Origin: Virgisporangium aurantiacum
GTDB lineage: Bacteria > Actinomycetota > Actinomycetes > Mycobacteriales > Micromonosporaceae
DNA: 64,000 nucleotides
Reading direction: 5' to 3'
Assembly: GCF_016863635.1 (NCBI RefSeq)
Contig: NZ_BOPG01000051.1
Coordinates: 1-64,000, forward strand
The notes below the pieces were generated by a model. That model was not told where the DNA came from and searched no databases. It saw nothing but the letters and a program-made list of their open reading frames with translations. Of this stretch, positions 43,914 through 51,163 are shown in pieces; the stretch's first letter is position 1; the number at the start of each line of letters is the position of its first letter. Position numbers and translations under genes: made by a program.

Positions 43914-45209
43914 TCAGCCCGCGGCTTTCACGAGCTGGTCGCGGATGTTCGCCGGGAACCAGTCGTAGCCGTTGAGGAACGGGTCGGGTTCGATGAACTT
44001 GTCGGAGGACCAGACGATGTCGAACTGGTTGCTGGCGTTGATCCGGCCGATGTGGCCCGGCTTTGAGATGTGGTGGTTGTCGCCGTCGAGCGTGACGGTG
44101 CCCTCCGGTGCGGCGAACGTGATGGTGTTCTTCTTCGCCGCGGCGTTCACCGCGTCGACGTCGAACGAGCCGGCCGCCTCGACGAGAGCCTTGTACAGGT
44201 ACAGCGAGATGTAGGCGGCCTCCATCGGGTCGGAGGTGACGCCGCTGCTCTTGGGGTAGGCCTTCCAGCTCTCGATGAACTTCGGGTTGGTGTCGGTCTT
44301 GAGCGACTGGAAGTAGTTCCAGGACGCGTAGTGGCCGGTGACCTCGTGGCCCATCGCCGGCGCCTCCTCCTCGGCGATCGAGACCGAGATGATCGGCGTC
44401 GTCGCCGCGGTGAGGCCGGCGTCGTAGTAGGCCTTGACGAAGCCGACGTTCGACGAGCCGTTGATGGTGTTGAAGATGAAGTCGGGCTTGGCCGCCTTGA
44501 TCTTCGCCACCTGGGTGGTCCAGTCGTCCTTGTCGAGGGGCACGTACTCCTCGCCGACGATCTGGATGCCGAGCTTGGCCGCGTAGAGCTTGATGATCGC
44601 GTTCGCGGTGCGCGGGAAGACGTAGTCGCTGCCGGCGAGGAACAGCTTCTTCACCCCCTTGGAGGCGAGGAAGTCCATCGCCGGGATGATCTGCTGGTTG
44701 GTGGTCGCACCGGTGTAGTAGATGTTCGGCGAAGCCTCGAGGCCCTCGTACTGCACCGGGTAGAAGAACAGGCCGTTGTTCTTCTCGACGACCGGCTTGA
44801 CGGCCTTGCGGGACGACGAGGTCCAGCCGCCGAAGATCGCGCCGACGCAGTCCTGGGTGAGCAACTTCTCGGTCTTCTCCGCGAAGGTGGGCCAATCGGT
44901 GGCGCCGTCTTCCTGGACGTACTGGATCTTTTTTCCGAGGATGCCGCCGCCGGCGTTGATCTCGTCGGCGGCCATGTGCAGCACGTTGGAGACGGTCTTC
45001 TCCGAGATCGCCATGCCGCCGGTGAGGGAGTTGAGGAAGCCGAGCTTGATGGTGTTGCCGGAGGTGTCGACGCAGCTGGCTGCGGCCGGCTTGTCGCCGG
45101 ACGTGTCGTCGCCGGCGCGGGCGCCACAGCCGGCGAGCACGAGGGCGACGGTCGTCGCGAAGGCGCCCGTGGCCACGAGCGTGCGCAGCCGCTTGCTGGT
45201 GGTGGACAT
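43914..45209 (-). CDS. urtA: Urea ABC transporter substrate-binding lipoprotein UrtA
   Basis: A 431-residue urea-binding lipoprotein. The signal (KRLRTLVATGAFATTVALVL) leads to the lipobox LAGC near residue 28. The mature two-lobed protein contains KLGFLNSLTGGMAISEKTV, FGGWTSSSRKAVKPVVEKNN, GLFFYPVQYEGLEASPNIYY, ATTNQQIIPAMDFL and LAGSDYVFPRTANAIIKLYA, all hallmarks of UrtA. First gene of urtABCDE, with AGGAACT before the ATG. A GlnR-type operator lies about 170 bases upstream, consistent with expression under nitrogen limitation. No urease or urea carboxylase gene is in the window. Confidence 0.95.
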   Translation of the reverse strand: MSTTSKRLRTLVATGAFATTVALVLAGCGARAGDDTSGDKPAAASCVDTSGNTIKLGFLNSLTGGMAISEKTVSNVLHMAADEINAGGGILGKKIQYVQEDGATDWPTFAEKTEKLLTQDCVGAIFGGWTSSSRKAVKPVVEKNNGLFFYPVQYEGLEASPNIYYTGATTNQQIIPAMDFLASKGVKKLFLAGSDYVFPRTANAIIKLYAAKLGIQIVGEEYVPLDKDDWTTQVAKIKAAKPDFIFNTINGSSNVGFVKAYYDAGLTAATTPIISVSIAEEEAPAMGHEVTGHYASWNYFQSLKTDTNPKFIESWKAYPKSSGVTSDPMEAAYISLYLYKALVEAAGSFDVDAVNAAAKKNTITFAAPEGTVTLDGDNHHISKPGHIGRINASNQFDIVWSSDKFIEPDPFLNGYDWFPANIRDQLVKAAG

Positions 45210-45379
45210 ATGTAGGAACTCCGTTCCTGGTAAAGGAGGCGTGACGCCGGGGTCGCGGCACAGCGGATCGTGCGGATGTTCATGTCCCGGGCCGAGCCGC
45301 GGCGTTGCGAGCGCCCATCCCGGTGTCGCCAGCGAGGTGCAGCCGGCTGCTGCAGGTGAGAGCAGATTGGTCGCGCGTC

Positions 45380-45417
45380 ATTACTCTGACATTTCTCGAC
45401 CGTTCCAACTATGTAAC
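45380..45417 (-). promoter_or_regulatory. GlnR operator upstream of urtA (four half-sites)
   Basis: On the urtA strand the sequence reads GTTAC, six bases, GGAAC, six bases, GAAAT, six bases, GTAAT. This fits the actinobacterial GlnR pattern gTnAC-n6-GaAAC-n6 repeated twice, with exact 11-base spacing of all four half-sites and one mismatch in each of the last three. GlnR activates or represses nitrogen-scavenging genes, and urea uptake is a usual target. Confidence 0.75.
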
Positions 45418-45477
45418 CGCCGCCCGGCAGAGGTACGCGAGTCCTGGATATACGCCGAAACTCGCCGGAGGGTGATG

Positions 45478-45672
45478 TCAGAGTTCTGCCGCGCCCCAGC
45501 GGAGGGCGATGAACGTGGCACACTTTTGACATCCGTGGGGATCGATGCACTCCTCCCCCAAGACCGAGAAGGTGTTGCGCACCGGTCGCGCGCGATCGGC
45601 TGGTCCGCCGCGGATGTCGAACCGTGGTGCGCGCTCTGCGGCGTTCCGGAACAGTCCGTCGAACTCATCCAC
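45478..45672 (-). CDS. Possible small hypothetical protein
   Basis: A 64-residue open frame starting MDEFDGLFRNAAERAPRFDI and ending FIALRWGAAEL. Its codon use is moderately G/C-ending and its composition looks protein-like, with three cysteines in ECIDPHGCQKC. There is no convincing ribosome binding site, no recognised family and overlapping frames look almost as open. It lies in the otherwise gene-free 1.2 kb between urtA and the CRISPR remnant. Existence is doubtful. Confidence 0.25.
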   Translation of the reverse strand: MDEFDGLFRNAAERAPRFDIRGGPADRARPVRNTFSVLGEECIDPHGCQKCATFIALRWGAAEL

Positions 45673-45921
45673 CAGTCGCAGGCCGCCGATTCACAGTGGC
45701 TCGACTGGCGACGGATGGAGCGGCCGGGCTCAGGCCCGCGCAGGAGTCCGTACGGGAGCGCCACCGCCGGACCGGATCCATCGGCGCGCTGATACTGGCC
45801 GGAACACCGCCCTCGCGTAGCACGCCGGCGGAACCTCGCATGTGCCGATCAGTGGACGTTCGCGTCCCTCGTGCGCAAGGAGGCCCGTGACCGCCTCGTC
45901 GAGGGCCTGACCATCGATCAT

Positions 45922-46189
45922 CGACCTCGCCCAGCGAGCCGAGGGAGCACGGCTCGACCTTCCACAGTGGTCCGTCGCATCTGGGACCATTCCTGCATGC
46001 GCAGGGAGCACGGGCGCGCCGCTTCGATGTCCAGGCGACCCTTGGGGACCATCCCTGCGCAGGGAGCACAACGCCTTCGGCTCCGGTGCCCGTGCGGTCG
46101 GGACCATCCCCTCGTGCGCGGGGAGCAGGAATACTCCTCGCGGAGCCAGGGCCGTCACTGCGGACCATCCCCGCGCATGCGGGGGTGGT
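45922..46189 (-). CRISPR. Decayed type I-E CRISPR array, five repeats
   Basis: Repeats of up to 29 bases lie at 45922-45950, 45983-46011, 46045-46069, 46100-46128 and 46161-46189. They follow the plus-strand form GGGACCATCCCC, a GC-rich loop, then GGGGAGCAC, which is the complement of the actinobacterial I-E repeat GTGCTCCCC...GGGGATGGTCC. Spacers are about 32, 33, 30 and 32 bases, giving the I-E period of about 61. Every repeat differs: the first is heavily degraded, the third has lost about four bases, and the last ends GGGGGTGGTCC. Worst decay at low coordinates suits a minus-strand array whose leader end is near 46190. A sixth worn copy may lie at 45862-45885. No cas gene is in the window. 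Confidence 0.75.
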
Positions 46190-46449
46190 CCCCAGAAGAT
46201 GGCGGCGCTGTCCCCGATGGGGCGGTGCTACCCGTCAACGGTCATCGGGTGATCCGGGTGGGCGGACAGTCGGCCGCCGGGTCCGCGGACACGGGTTTTC
46301 CGGGTCCGCGGTCACATGTGCTCCGGTGGTTGGTTAGCTCAGGGGGATCACTCCTCCCCGGCGAGCGCCTCGGCGAGGCGGTGGCTGTCCCAGCACCAAC
46401 AGAGGCCGGACGTTCGTGCGGGTGCGGGCGAATCGGGTGGTGCTCGGTG
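46190..46449. other. Gene-free stretch, possible CRISPR leader side
   Basis: These 260 bases lie between the last CRISPR repeat and the end of the eight-gene operon. They contain a 12-bp direct repeat, CCGGGTCCGCGG, at 46277-46288 and 46300-46311, and GGTTAGCTCAGGGGGA near 46331, which looks tRNA-like but has no partner arms. If the array reads on the minus strand its leader would be here, but it is not A/T-rich. Confidence 0.35.
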
Positions 46450-47646
46450 TCAGATGACATCGTTCAATTGGCGCAGCAGTTCGGCGGTCGCTTTTGCGAG
46501 ATCGGCCAGCGTTCGCGCCTCCTGCGAGCGCGAGTCGTAGTTGGGGCGGAGCCGGGCCACGTCCGTGGCGAGCGATGCGAGGGTCCGTTTCAGGTTGCTC
46601 GCCTGCTGGTAGGGGATGGTCCGGCCGAGGTTGATATCGGCGATCGCGTTGAAACGCCGGACGCACTCGTTGACGGGCCGGGCCCTGGCCCGCTTCGCGC
46701 GGAAGTCGGCCACCATCCTGGCCAGCCGGTCGACGTTCTCGCGGACGGCGACGCAGTCCTCGCGATACAGCGGATCCGCTGCCACGAACTCCACCATCTC
46801 CACCGCGCGGCGCAGGTTGGCCTCGGCGGCGGCCAGGTCGGGTGGCCGTTGGTCGTCGAAGGCGGATTCGAGGTCGGCCGCGACGTGCTGGTAGATCGCG
46901 ATCGCCCCGAGGAAAGCGACCCGCACGCCCCGGGGATCGATCCGGCTGGCGCGGTCGAGGACGGTGACGGCCTCGGCGTACAGCTTCCGGGTCAGCGCGT
47001 CATCGGCCTGGTCGAGTTCGTCGCTGGTCAACCAGGACAGCACCCGCTGCAGCTCGTCGTGGACCAGCTTCTGGCGCGGGCCGCCGTTGCGGCGCTCGTC
47101 GGGTGGCAGGCTACGCCGCAACCGGTCGTGCGCGTAGGCGCGGATCTCGACGAACGTCGGATCGTCGGCGCGCACGCCGGATATGTGTTCGACGAGGTCC
47201 ACCGCCCGCTGGAACTGCCGGCTGCGCAACGCCTGCCGGGCCGCTTCCAGATGGCGGTCGGACAGGGCGCGTACGCACTCGTCGTGGATCGCGCGCACGG
47301 CGTCGACGAGTTCCGGCGTGTCGGCGTGGCGGGCGGCCACCCGCGCCGCGTCCAGCGCCGGCCGCAGGTTGTGCAGGCACAGGTAGCACTTCGCCTTGCC
47401 GGCGAGAGCCTGCGCATTGGTCGGCGCCAGGCCGAGTACCTCGTCGAACAGCGCGATGGCCGACTGGTACCGCTTTCCGGCGATCCGCTGTGCGGCCTGG
47501 TCGAGCAGGTGCCGGACGGCCGTCTCCGTGTTCTGCGCGGGCGAGGCGTCCGATCGGTACAGGCTCGCGCGCAGTTCCTCGGCTTGCTGACGGTCGGCGT
47601 CATCGATCGGTTCGTTGTCGTATTCGAATCCGCCCGGCCGGTCCAT
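46450..47646 (-). CDS. TPR/helical-repeat protein, last gene of TIR-Hsp70 operon
   Basis: A 398-residue soluble alpha-helical protein. A TPR-like start (about 40-150: AAQRIAGKRYQSAIALFDEV, LAPTNAQALAGKAKCYLCLH, ALRSRQFQRAVDLVEHISGV) precedes a longer helical region with FNAIADINLGRTIPYQQASN. The C-terminus ends LADLAKATAELLRQLNDVI. No catalytic motif is seen. It starts seven bases after the small acidic protein and is the terminal gene of an eight-gene unit. TPR arrays usually hold protein partners, so an adaptor role with the Hsp70 or TIR protein is inferred. Confidence 0.8.
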   Translation of the reverse strand: MDRPGGFEYDNEPIDDADRQQAEELRASLYRSDASPAQNTETAVRHLLDQAAQRIAGKRYQSAIALFDEVLGLAPTNAQALAGKAKCYLCLHNLRPALDAARVAARHADTPELVDAVRAIHDECVRALSDRHLEAARQALRSRQFQRAVDLVEHISGVRADDPTFVEIRAYAHDRLRRSLPPDERRNGGPRQKLVHDELQRVLSWLTSDELDQADDALTRKLYAEAVTVLDRASRIDPRGVRVAFLGAIAIYQHVAADLESAFDDQRPPDLAAAEANLRRAVEMVEFVAADPLYREDCVAVRENVDRLARMVADFRAKRARARPVNECVRRFNAIADINLGRTIPYQQASNLKRTLASLATDVARLRPNYDSRSQEARTLADLAKATAELLRQLNDVI

Positions 47647-47653
47647 GGCTGAT

Positions 47654-47890
47654 CTACACCCCTTCCTCGGCTTCCGCGGCGCGGCCGAGCCTGTCGGCCG
47701 CGGCCCGGACGATGCGGATCTCGCTACCGTGGTCGAGCTCGGCGATGGTCAGGATCGAGCGGCGCAGTTCGTAGCGGCGCACGCCTGCCGCCGCCGCGTC
47801 GTCGTCGAGGTCCAGCGCCGGCTCGGGCAGCTTGTCGAGGAGAGCCGCGCGGGTCAGCTCGCCGGGTCGTGGTCTGTCCACTGTGGTCAC
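47654..47890 (-). CDS. Small acidic protein of TIR-Hsp70 operon
   Basis: A 78-residue protein with an acidic stretch (LPEPALDLDDDAAAAG) in its middle and RRYELRRSILTIAELDHGSE following. No known motif. The GTG start overlaps the stop of the upstream membrane TPR gene (GTGA) and its stop lies seven bases before the next start, so it is almost certainly translated as part of the operon. Its size suggests a regulatory or bridging subunit; this is inference. Confidence 0.65.
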   Translation of the reverse strand: MTTVDRPRPGELTRAALLDKLPEPALDLDDDAAAAGVRRYELRRSILTIAELDHGSEIRIVRAAADRLGRAAEAEEGV

Positions 47891-49779
47891 CGTCCGTTCT
47901 CGTCCAGGAGCAGATCACCCAGGCCGGCCAGGAGGTCGGCCTCCGCGGTCTCGACGGTGCGGACCAGGGTGGCGAGTTCCCGGACCCGCTGGTCGTGCAA
48001 CCGGGCGAGCTCCTCCAGGTTGGCCCGGTCCTGTCGGTCCGGCGCGGCGGCGATCAGTTTGTCCAGCCGCGCGGCGTGCAACTCCGCCCGATCCACGAGT
48101 TCGGGCAGGGTCGCCGCCCGTTCCGGTTCCGGTTCGGCTGCCACCTCCCAGTCCGGGAACTTGCCGTACCGGGCCATCCGCGCGGCGAGGGCATGGCGGA
48201 CCTGCTGGCGTATCACCGGGTCGTGGATGAACCGGTCGAGTTCCTGAAGGTAGAGGTCCACGTCGTCACGGGTGGTCGGCGCCCGCCGCTCGAGGTGCTT
48301 GAGCGCGCGGATCAGCTCGGGATCGCGCGCACCCAGCTGCCTGGCTCTCGACAGCAACGCGGCAGCCCACTCGGCCTCCGCCGGACCGGTGGTCAGGTGG
48401 TGGCCCAGCATGCCGGCCACGATGTAGACGTCGGCGAACTCCGGATCGAGTTCCCGGGCGCAGGCCAGGCGGCCGAGCGTGAGGTCCAGGTACCGGTCAC
48501 GCCGGCGCACGTCGACGCCGTCCAGGTCCGCCACGTACCGCAGAATCAGCATCGCTCTCAGCAGGTGGACATCGCGTAAGGTGCGGTCGCGTTCGGCCTG
48601 CTCCGGCGCCTTCGCGCGCCTGGCCGCCAACCCGGCCAGCCGTTCGGTGAGCTGCTCGGTCGGGTCGGTCCACTCCAGCACCGTCGGCGCATCCGGTGCG
48701 AGGTTCCGGAGCACCGCGTTCAGGTGCCGGTTGATGGCGTCGGCGCGGGCGGAGCCGAACTCGATCCAGTCGGCGAGGGCCAGCCCGAGTTGCGCCGTGG
48801 CCCGGATCTCGTCGGAGTCCGCCGCTTCGGCGTCCGCGGGCACGGTGTCCAGTGCCTGGAAGTGCCGGCGAGCGGCCTCGGTCTCCTTGCTCAGCAACGC
48901 CTGCACGCCGAGGAGGGCGTGCCGGCCGCGCAGGTCGGCCGGAACCTGGCCGGGCAGGCCGCCGAGCCGGTCGACCTTCTCGAACAGGTCCGCCGCCTCG
49001 CGGACGCGTCCGTCGCGGAGGGCCTCAGCGGCCCGCTGGTACGTCACCACGCTGTACAGCCGGCGGATGCGGTCGCCGTCGAGGCGGTCGGCCCGCTCGA
49101 CCGCCTCCAGCACCGCGGCCGCGCCGTCGAAGTTGCGCCGGTCGGTACGCACGTACGCGAGGAGGTAGCCCACCTCGCGGTCGTCGGGCGACTCCCGGTG
49201 CAGCGTCGCCAACAGGTGCTCGGCCGGGTCGAGGTCGCCCAGCTGGTACTGCGCGAACGCGATGAAGAACCGGGCGTCGTCGCGCAGCCGGTCCGGCAGC
49301 GTGCCCTCCAGCCGGGTCAGCTCCGGCAGGACACGGGCGTACTCACCGGCGTCGAGCATCGCCAGCAACTCGTGGTACCGCCGGGTCGAGCCGCCGGACA
49401 GGCGCAACGCGCTCGCCCCTCCCGGTGCGCCGCCGCGCCGGGCCAGGACGAACGCCGCGCCGCCGCCGGTCACCAGGAGCACGACGAGGAGCAGCCACCA
49501 CGCGGACCCGTCCGGCTGCCCCGCCGGCTCGGTGGCCGCTGGCGGACCGGAGGGCACGACGATCGTGGTCGCGAGCTCGGTACCACTGCCGCGGATCAGC
49601 ACCTCGTAGCTGCCCGGTGCGAGCGAGGCGGCCGGGAGCGGGACGGCAACGGTCGACGGGGCGGGCGCCGGTGCGGCCCCCGGGCCGTCGTCGGTGCACC
49701 CGACGGCTATCAGTGCCGCCGCCAGCACCGTCACGAGGCGGGAAGCTGTCCGAGCAGTTCGTCGATGCGTGCGTTCCAT
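47887..49779 (-). CDS. Membrane-anchored TPR lipoprotein of TIR-Hsp70 operon
   Basis: A 630-residue protein. A basic N-region with RTHRRTARTASR and a hydrophobic core end in the lipobox-like LIAVGC near residue 28, so it is probably lipid-modified. A short outside domain (about 30-85, ASLAPGSYEVLIRGSGTELA) is followed by a membrane helix (about 90-112, WWLLLVVLLVTGGGAAFVLA). A long cytoplasmic helical/TPR region then runs to the end, including EYARVLPELTRLEGTLPDRL and LLATLHRESPDDREVGYLLA. ATG at 49779 gives a proper signal and overlaps the previous gene by 49 bases; a GTG at 49734 in a GTGA junction is the alternative. It could tether the chaperone/TIR machinery to the membrane. Confidence 0.78.
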   Translation of the reverse strand: MERTHRRTARTASRLVTVLAAALIAVGCTDDGPGAAPAPAPSTVAVPLPAASLAPGSYEVLIRGSGTELATTIVVPSGPPAATEPAGQPDGSAWWLLLVVLLVTGGGAAFVLARRGGAPGGASALRLSGGSTRRYHELLAMLDAGEYARVLPELTRLEGTLPDRLRDDARFFIAFAQYQLGDLDPAEHLLATLHRESPDDREVGYLLAYVRTDRRNFDGAAAVLEAVERADRLDGDRIRRLYSVVTYQRAAEALRDGRVREAADLFEKVDRLGGLPGQVPADLRGRHALLGVQALLSKETEAARRHFQALDTVPADAEAADSDEIRATAQLGLALADWIEFGSARADAINRHLNAVLRNLAPDAPTVLEWTDPTEQLTERLAGLAARRAKAPEQAERDRTLRDVHLLRAMLILRYVADLDGVDVRRRDRYLDLTLGRLACARELDPEFADVYIVAGMLGHHLTTGPAEAEWAAALLSRARQLGARDPELIRALKHLERRAPTTRDDVDLYLQELDRFIHDPVIRQQVRHALAARMARYGKFPDWEVAAEPEPERAATLPELVDRAELHAARLDKLIAAAPDRQDRANLEELARLHDQRVRELATLVRTVETAEADLLAGLGDLLLDENGR

Positions 49780-51161
49780 CGGTGTGCCGCACCCTCCATC
49801 ATGCGTCCTGCCGTGACCAGGCCGGCGATCCGGCGTCGTGCCGTCTGCGCCACCCGGGTCGCCGAGTCCGGATCGCGGAGGTCGAGCAGGCAGCGCAGGT
49901 ACTCCACGAGCAGGGCCACGTTCTCGGGGTCCGCCCTGCTCGCCGCGTACAGTTCCGCCGCCTCCTCGTGGTGGTCGCCGCGGCCGCGGTGCACCGCTGC
50001 GGCCCGCCCGCGCAGACCGGCGATGTCGCGGCGCTCGGCCAGGCGGGTGAGAAACTGGATGTCCTCCAGCAGCCGGTCGGCCGGCTCGAAGGCGTCGTCG
50101 GGCGCGACCGCGAACAACCGCCACAGCGCTTCGCAGCGTCCCTCCCGGAGGCTGAGCTGGTTGGGGGCGATGGCAATCGCCTCGTCCAGGTAGGCGACGG
50201 CGGCGGCCCAGTCGCCGTCCTCCTGACAGATCGCGGCGGCTTCCTCCCGGCAGCGGATCGCGGACGCGGCCGAGCTGTCGAACGAGCGGGTCAACACGTC
50301 CAGCGCGCCGTCGCTGCCGGCTGCGCGCAGCGCCCTCGCCAGCGCGACAGGGTCGGCGACCGGTTCGAGCGCCGCACGCATCGCACCGGCGTCCGGCGGC
50401 CGCGCGTCCGGCACGGAATGCCGGTACCGGGCGACCGTCTGCATGAGCTGCCGCAGCGGCGGAGTGTCCCGCAGAAAGGTGTCCACTGTGGACCGTTCCA
50501 GCGCGGCGAGGAGCAGGGCACCCCGCGCCTGTGCCTCGACGCGGCTCTCGTCGTCGATGACGGCTCCGGTCGTCGGGAATCCGAGCGCCTGCGCCACCAG
50601 GACGCCGAGCGCGTAGCAGTCCTCGGCGTACGGGTTGAGCTGGACCCGGCGGACGGTCTCCGGCGCCGTCGCCGCCAGTACCGGCGCGTCCAACCCGAAC
50701 AGGTCCCGGGCGGAGGACAGGGTGACCGGCGGGCACGGGACCAGTGTCGGCGTGCCGTCGCCGGCCAACCCGATGCTGCGCACGCTCAAGCCGAGCGGCA
50801 GCATGCGGCTGCGCTGCCAGGTGGCGAGCGCGTCGCAGACCCGTACGAGCGCCGGCAGCCGCGCGTACCACCGGTGCGCCGTGGCGGCGAACGACTCCTC
50901 CATCGTCTGCCAATCCGGGGTGAGGGCGTACTCGATGTAGTAGTGCGCGCCGGACCATCCCTCACCGACGATCTCCAGAGCCGCGGCGCACGGATGCTCG
51001 CGCAGGTTCTTGAGCGCGAGGCGAAACCGTTCGTCGCAGAACCTCGGGTCCACGAACCGAATGAGCCGGGTGCCGTCGCCGTGCCGGGTGGCGCGCCAGA
51101 GAACGCCCCGATCGGTGGGCCCGATCTCGGCGGTCAGGGTGATCCCGGCCGGCCCTTCCAC
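49731..51161 (-). CDS. Pseudokinase with TPR-like C-terminus (TIR-Hsp70 operon)
   Basis: A 476-residue protein. The first 250 residues resemble a protein kinase without its active site. The expected HRD loop is replaced by PLGLSVRSIGLAGDGTPTLV and no DFG follows, yet the later fold is kept: APETVRRVQLNPYAEDCYAL with GVLVAQALGF matches the APE and DxYxLG regions of kinases. The second half is TPR-like (CREEAAAICQEDGDWAAAVA, YLDEAIAIAPNQLSLREGRC). GTG at 51161 is two bases after the Hsp70 stop. It probably acts as a binding platform rather than an enzyme. Confidence 0.75.
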   Translation of the reverse strand: MEGPAGITLTAEIGPTDRGVLWRATRHGDGTRLIRFVDPRFCDERFRLALKNLREHPCAAALEIVGEGWSGAHYYIEYALTPDWQTMEESFAATAHRWYARLPALVRVCDALATWQRSRMLPLGLSVRSIGLAGDGTPTLVPCPPVTLSSARDLFGLDAPVLAATAPETVRRVQLNPYAEDCYALGVLVAQALGFPTTGAVIDDESRVEAQARGALLLAALERSTVDTFLRDTPPLRQLMQTVARYRHSVPDARPPDAGAMRAALEPVADPVALARALRAAGSDGALDVLTRSFDSSAASAIRCREEAAAICQEDGDWAAAVAYLDEAIAIAPNQLSLREGRCEALWRLFAVAPDDAFEPADRLLEDIQFLTRLAERRDIAGLRGRAAAVHRGRGDHHEEAAELYAASRADPENVALLVEYLRCLLDLRDPDSATRVAQTARRRIAGLVTAGRMMEGAAHRWNARIDELLGQLPAS

Positions 51162-51163
51162 GG

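Noticed and set aside
45381..45764. 127-residue minus-strand open frame
   Set aside because: Composition is Ser/Arg/Cys-rich and unlike a real protein, it crosses the GlnR site and has no family match.
45862..45885. Sixth CRISPR repeat
   Set aside because: It matches about 15 of 21 positions of one repeat but is offset by four bases from the 61-base period; kept only as a possible remnant.
46277..46311. 12-bp direct repeat CCGGGTCCGCGG as a mobile-element attachment site
   Set aside because: Short, GC-rich and only 23 bases apart; no integrase or transposase is in the window.
46326..46346. tRNA-like sequence GGTTAGCTCAGGGGGA
   Set aside because: It resembles a tRNA D-arm, but I could not build acceptor, anticodon or T arms around it on either strand.
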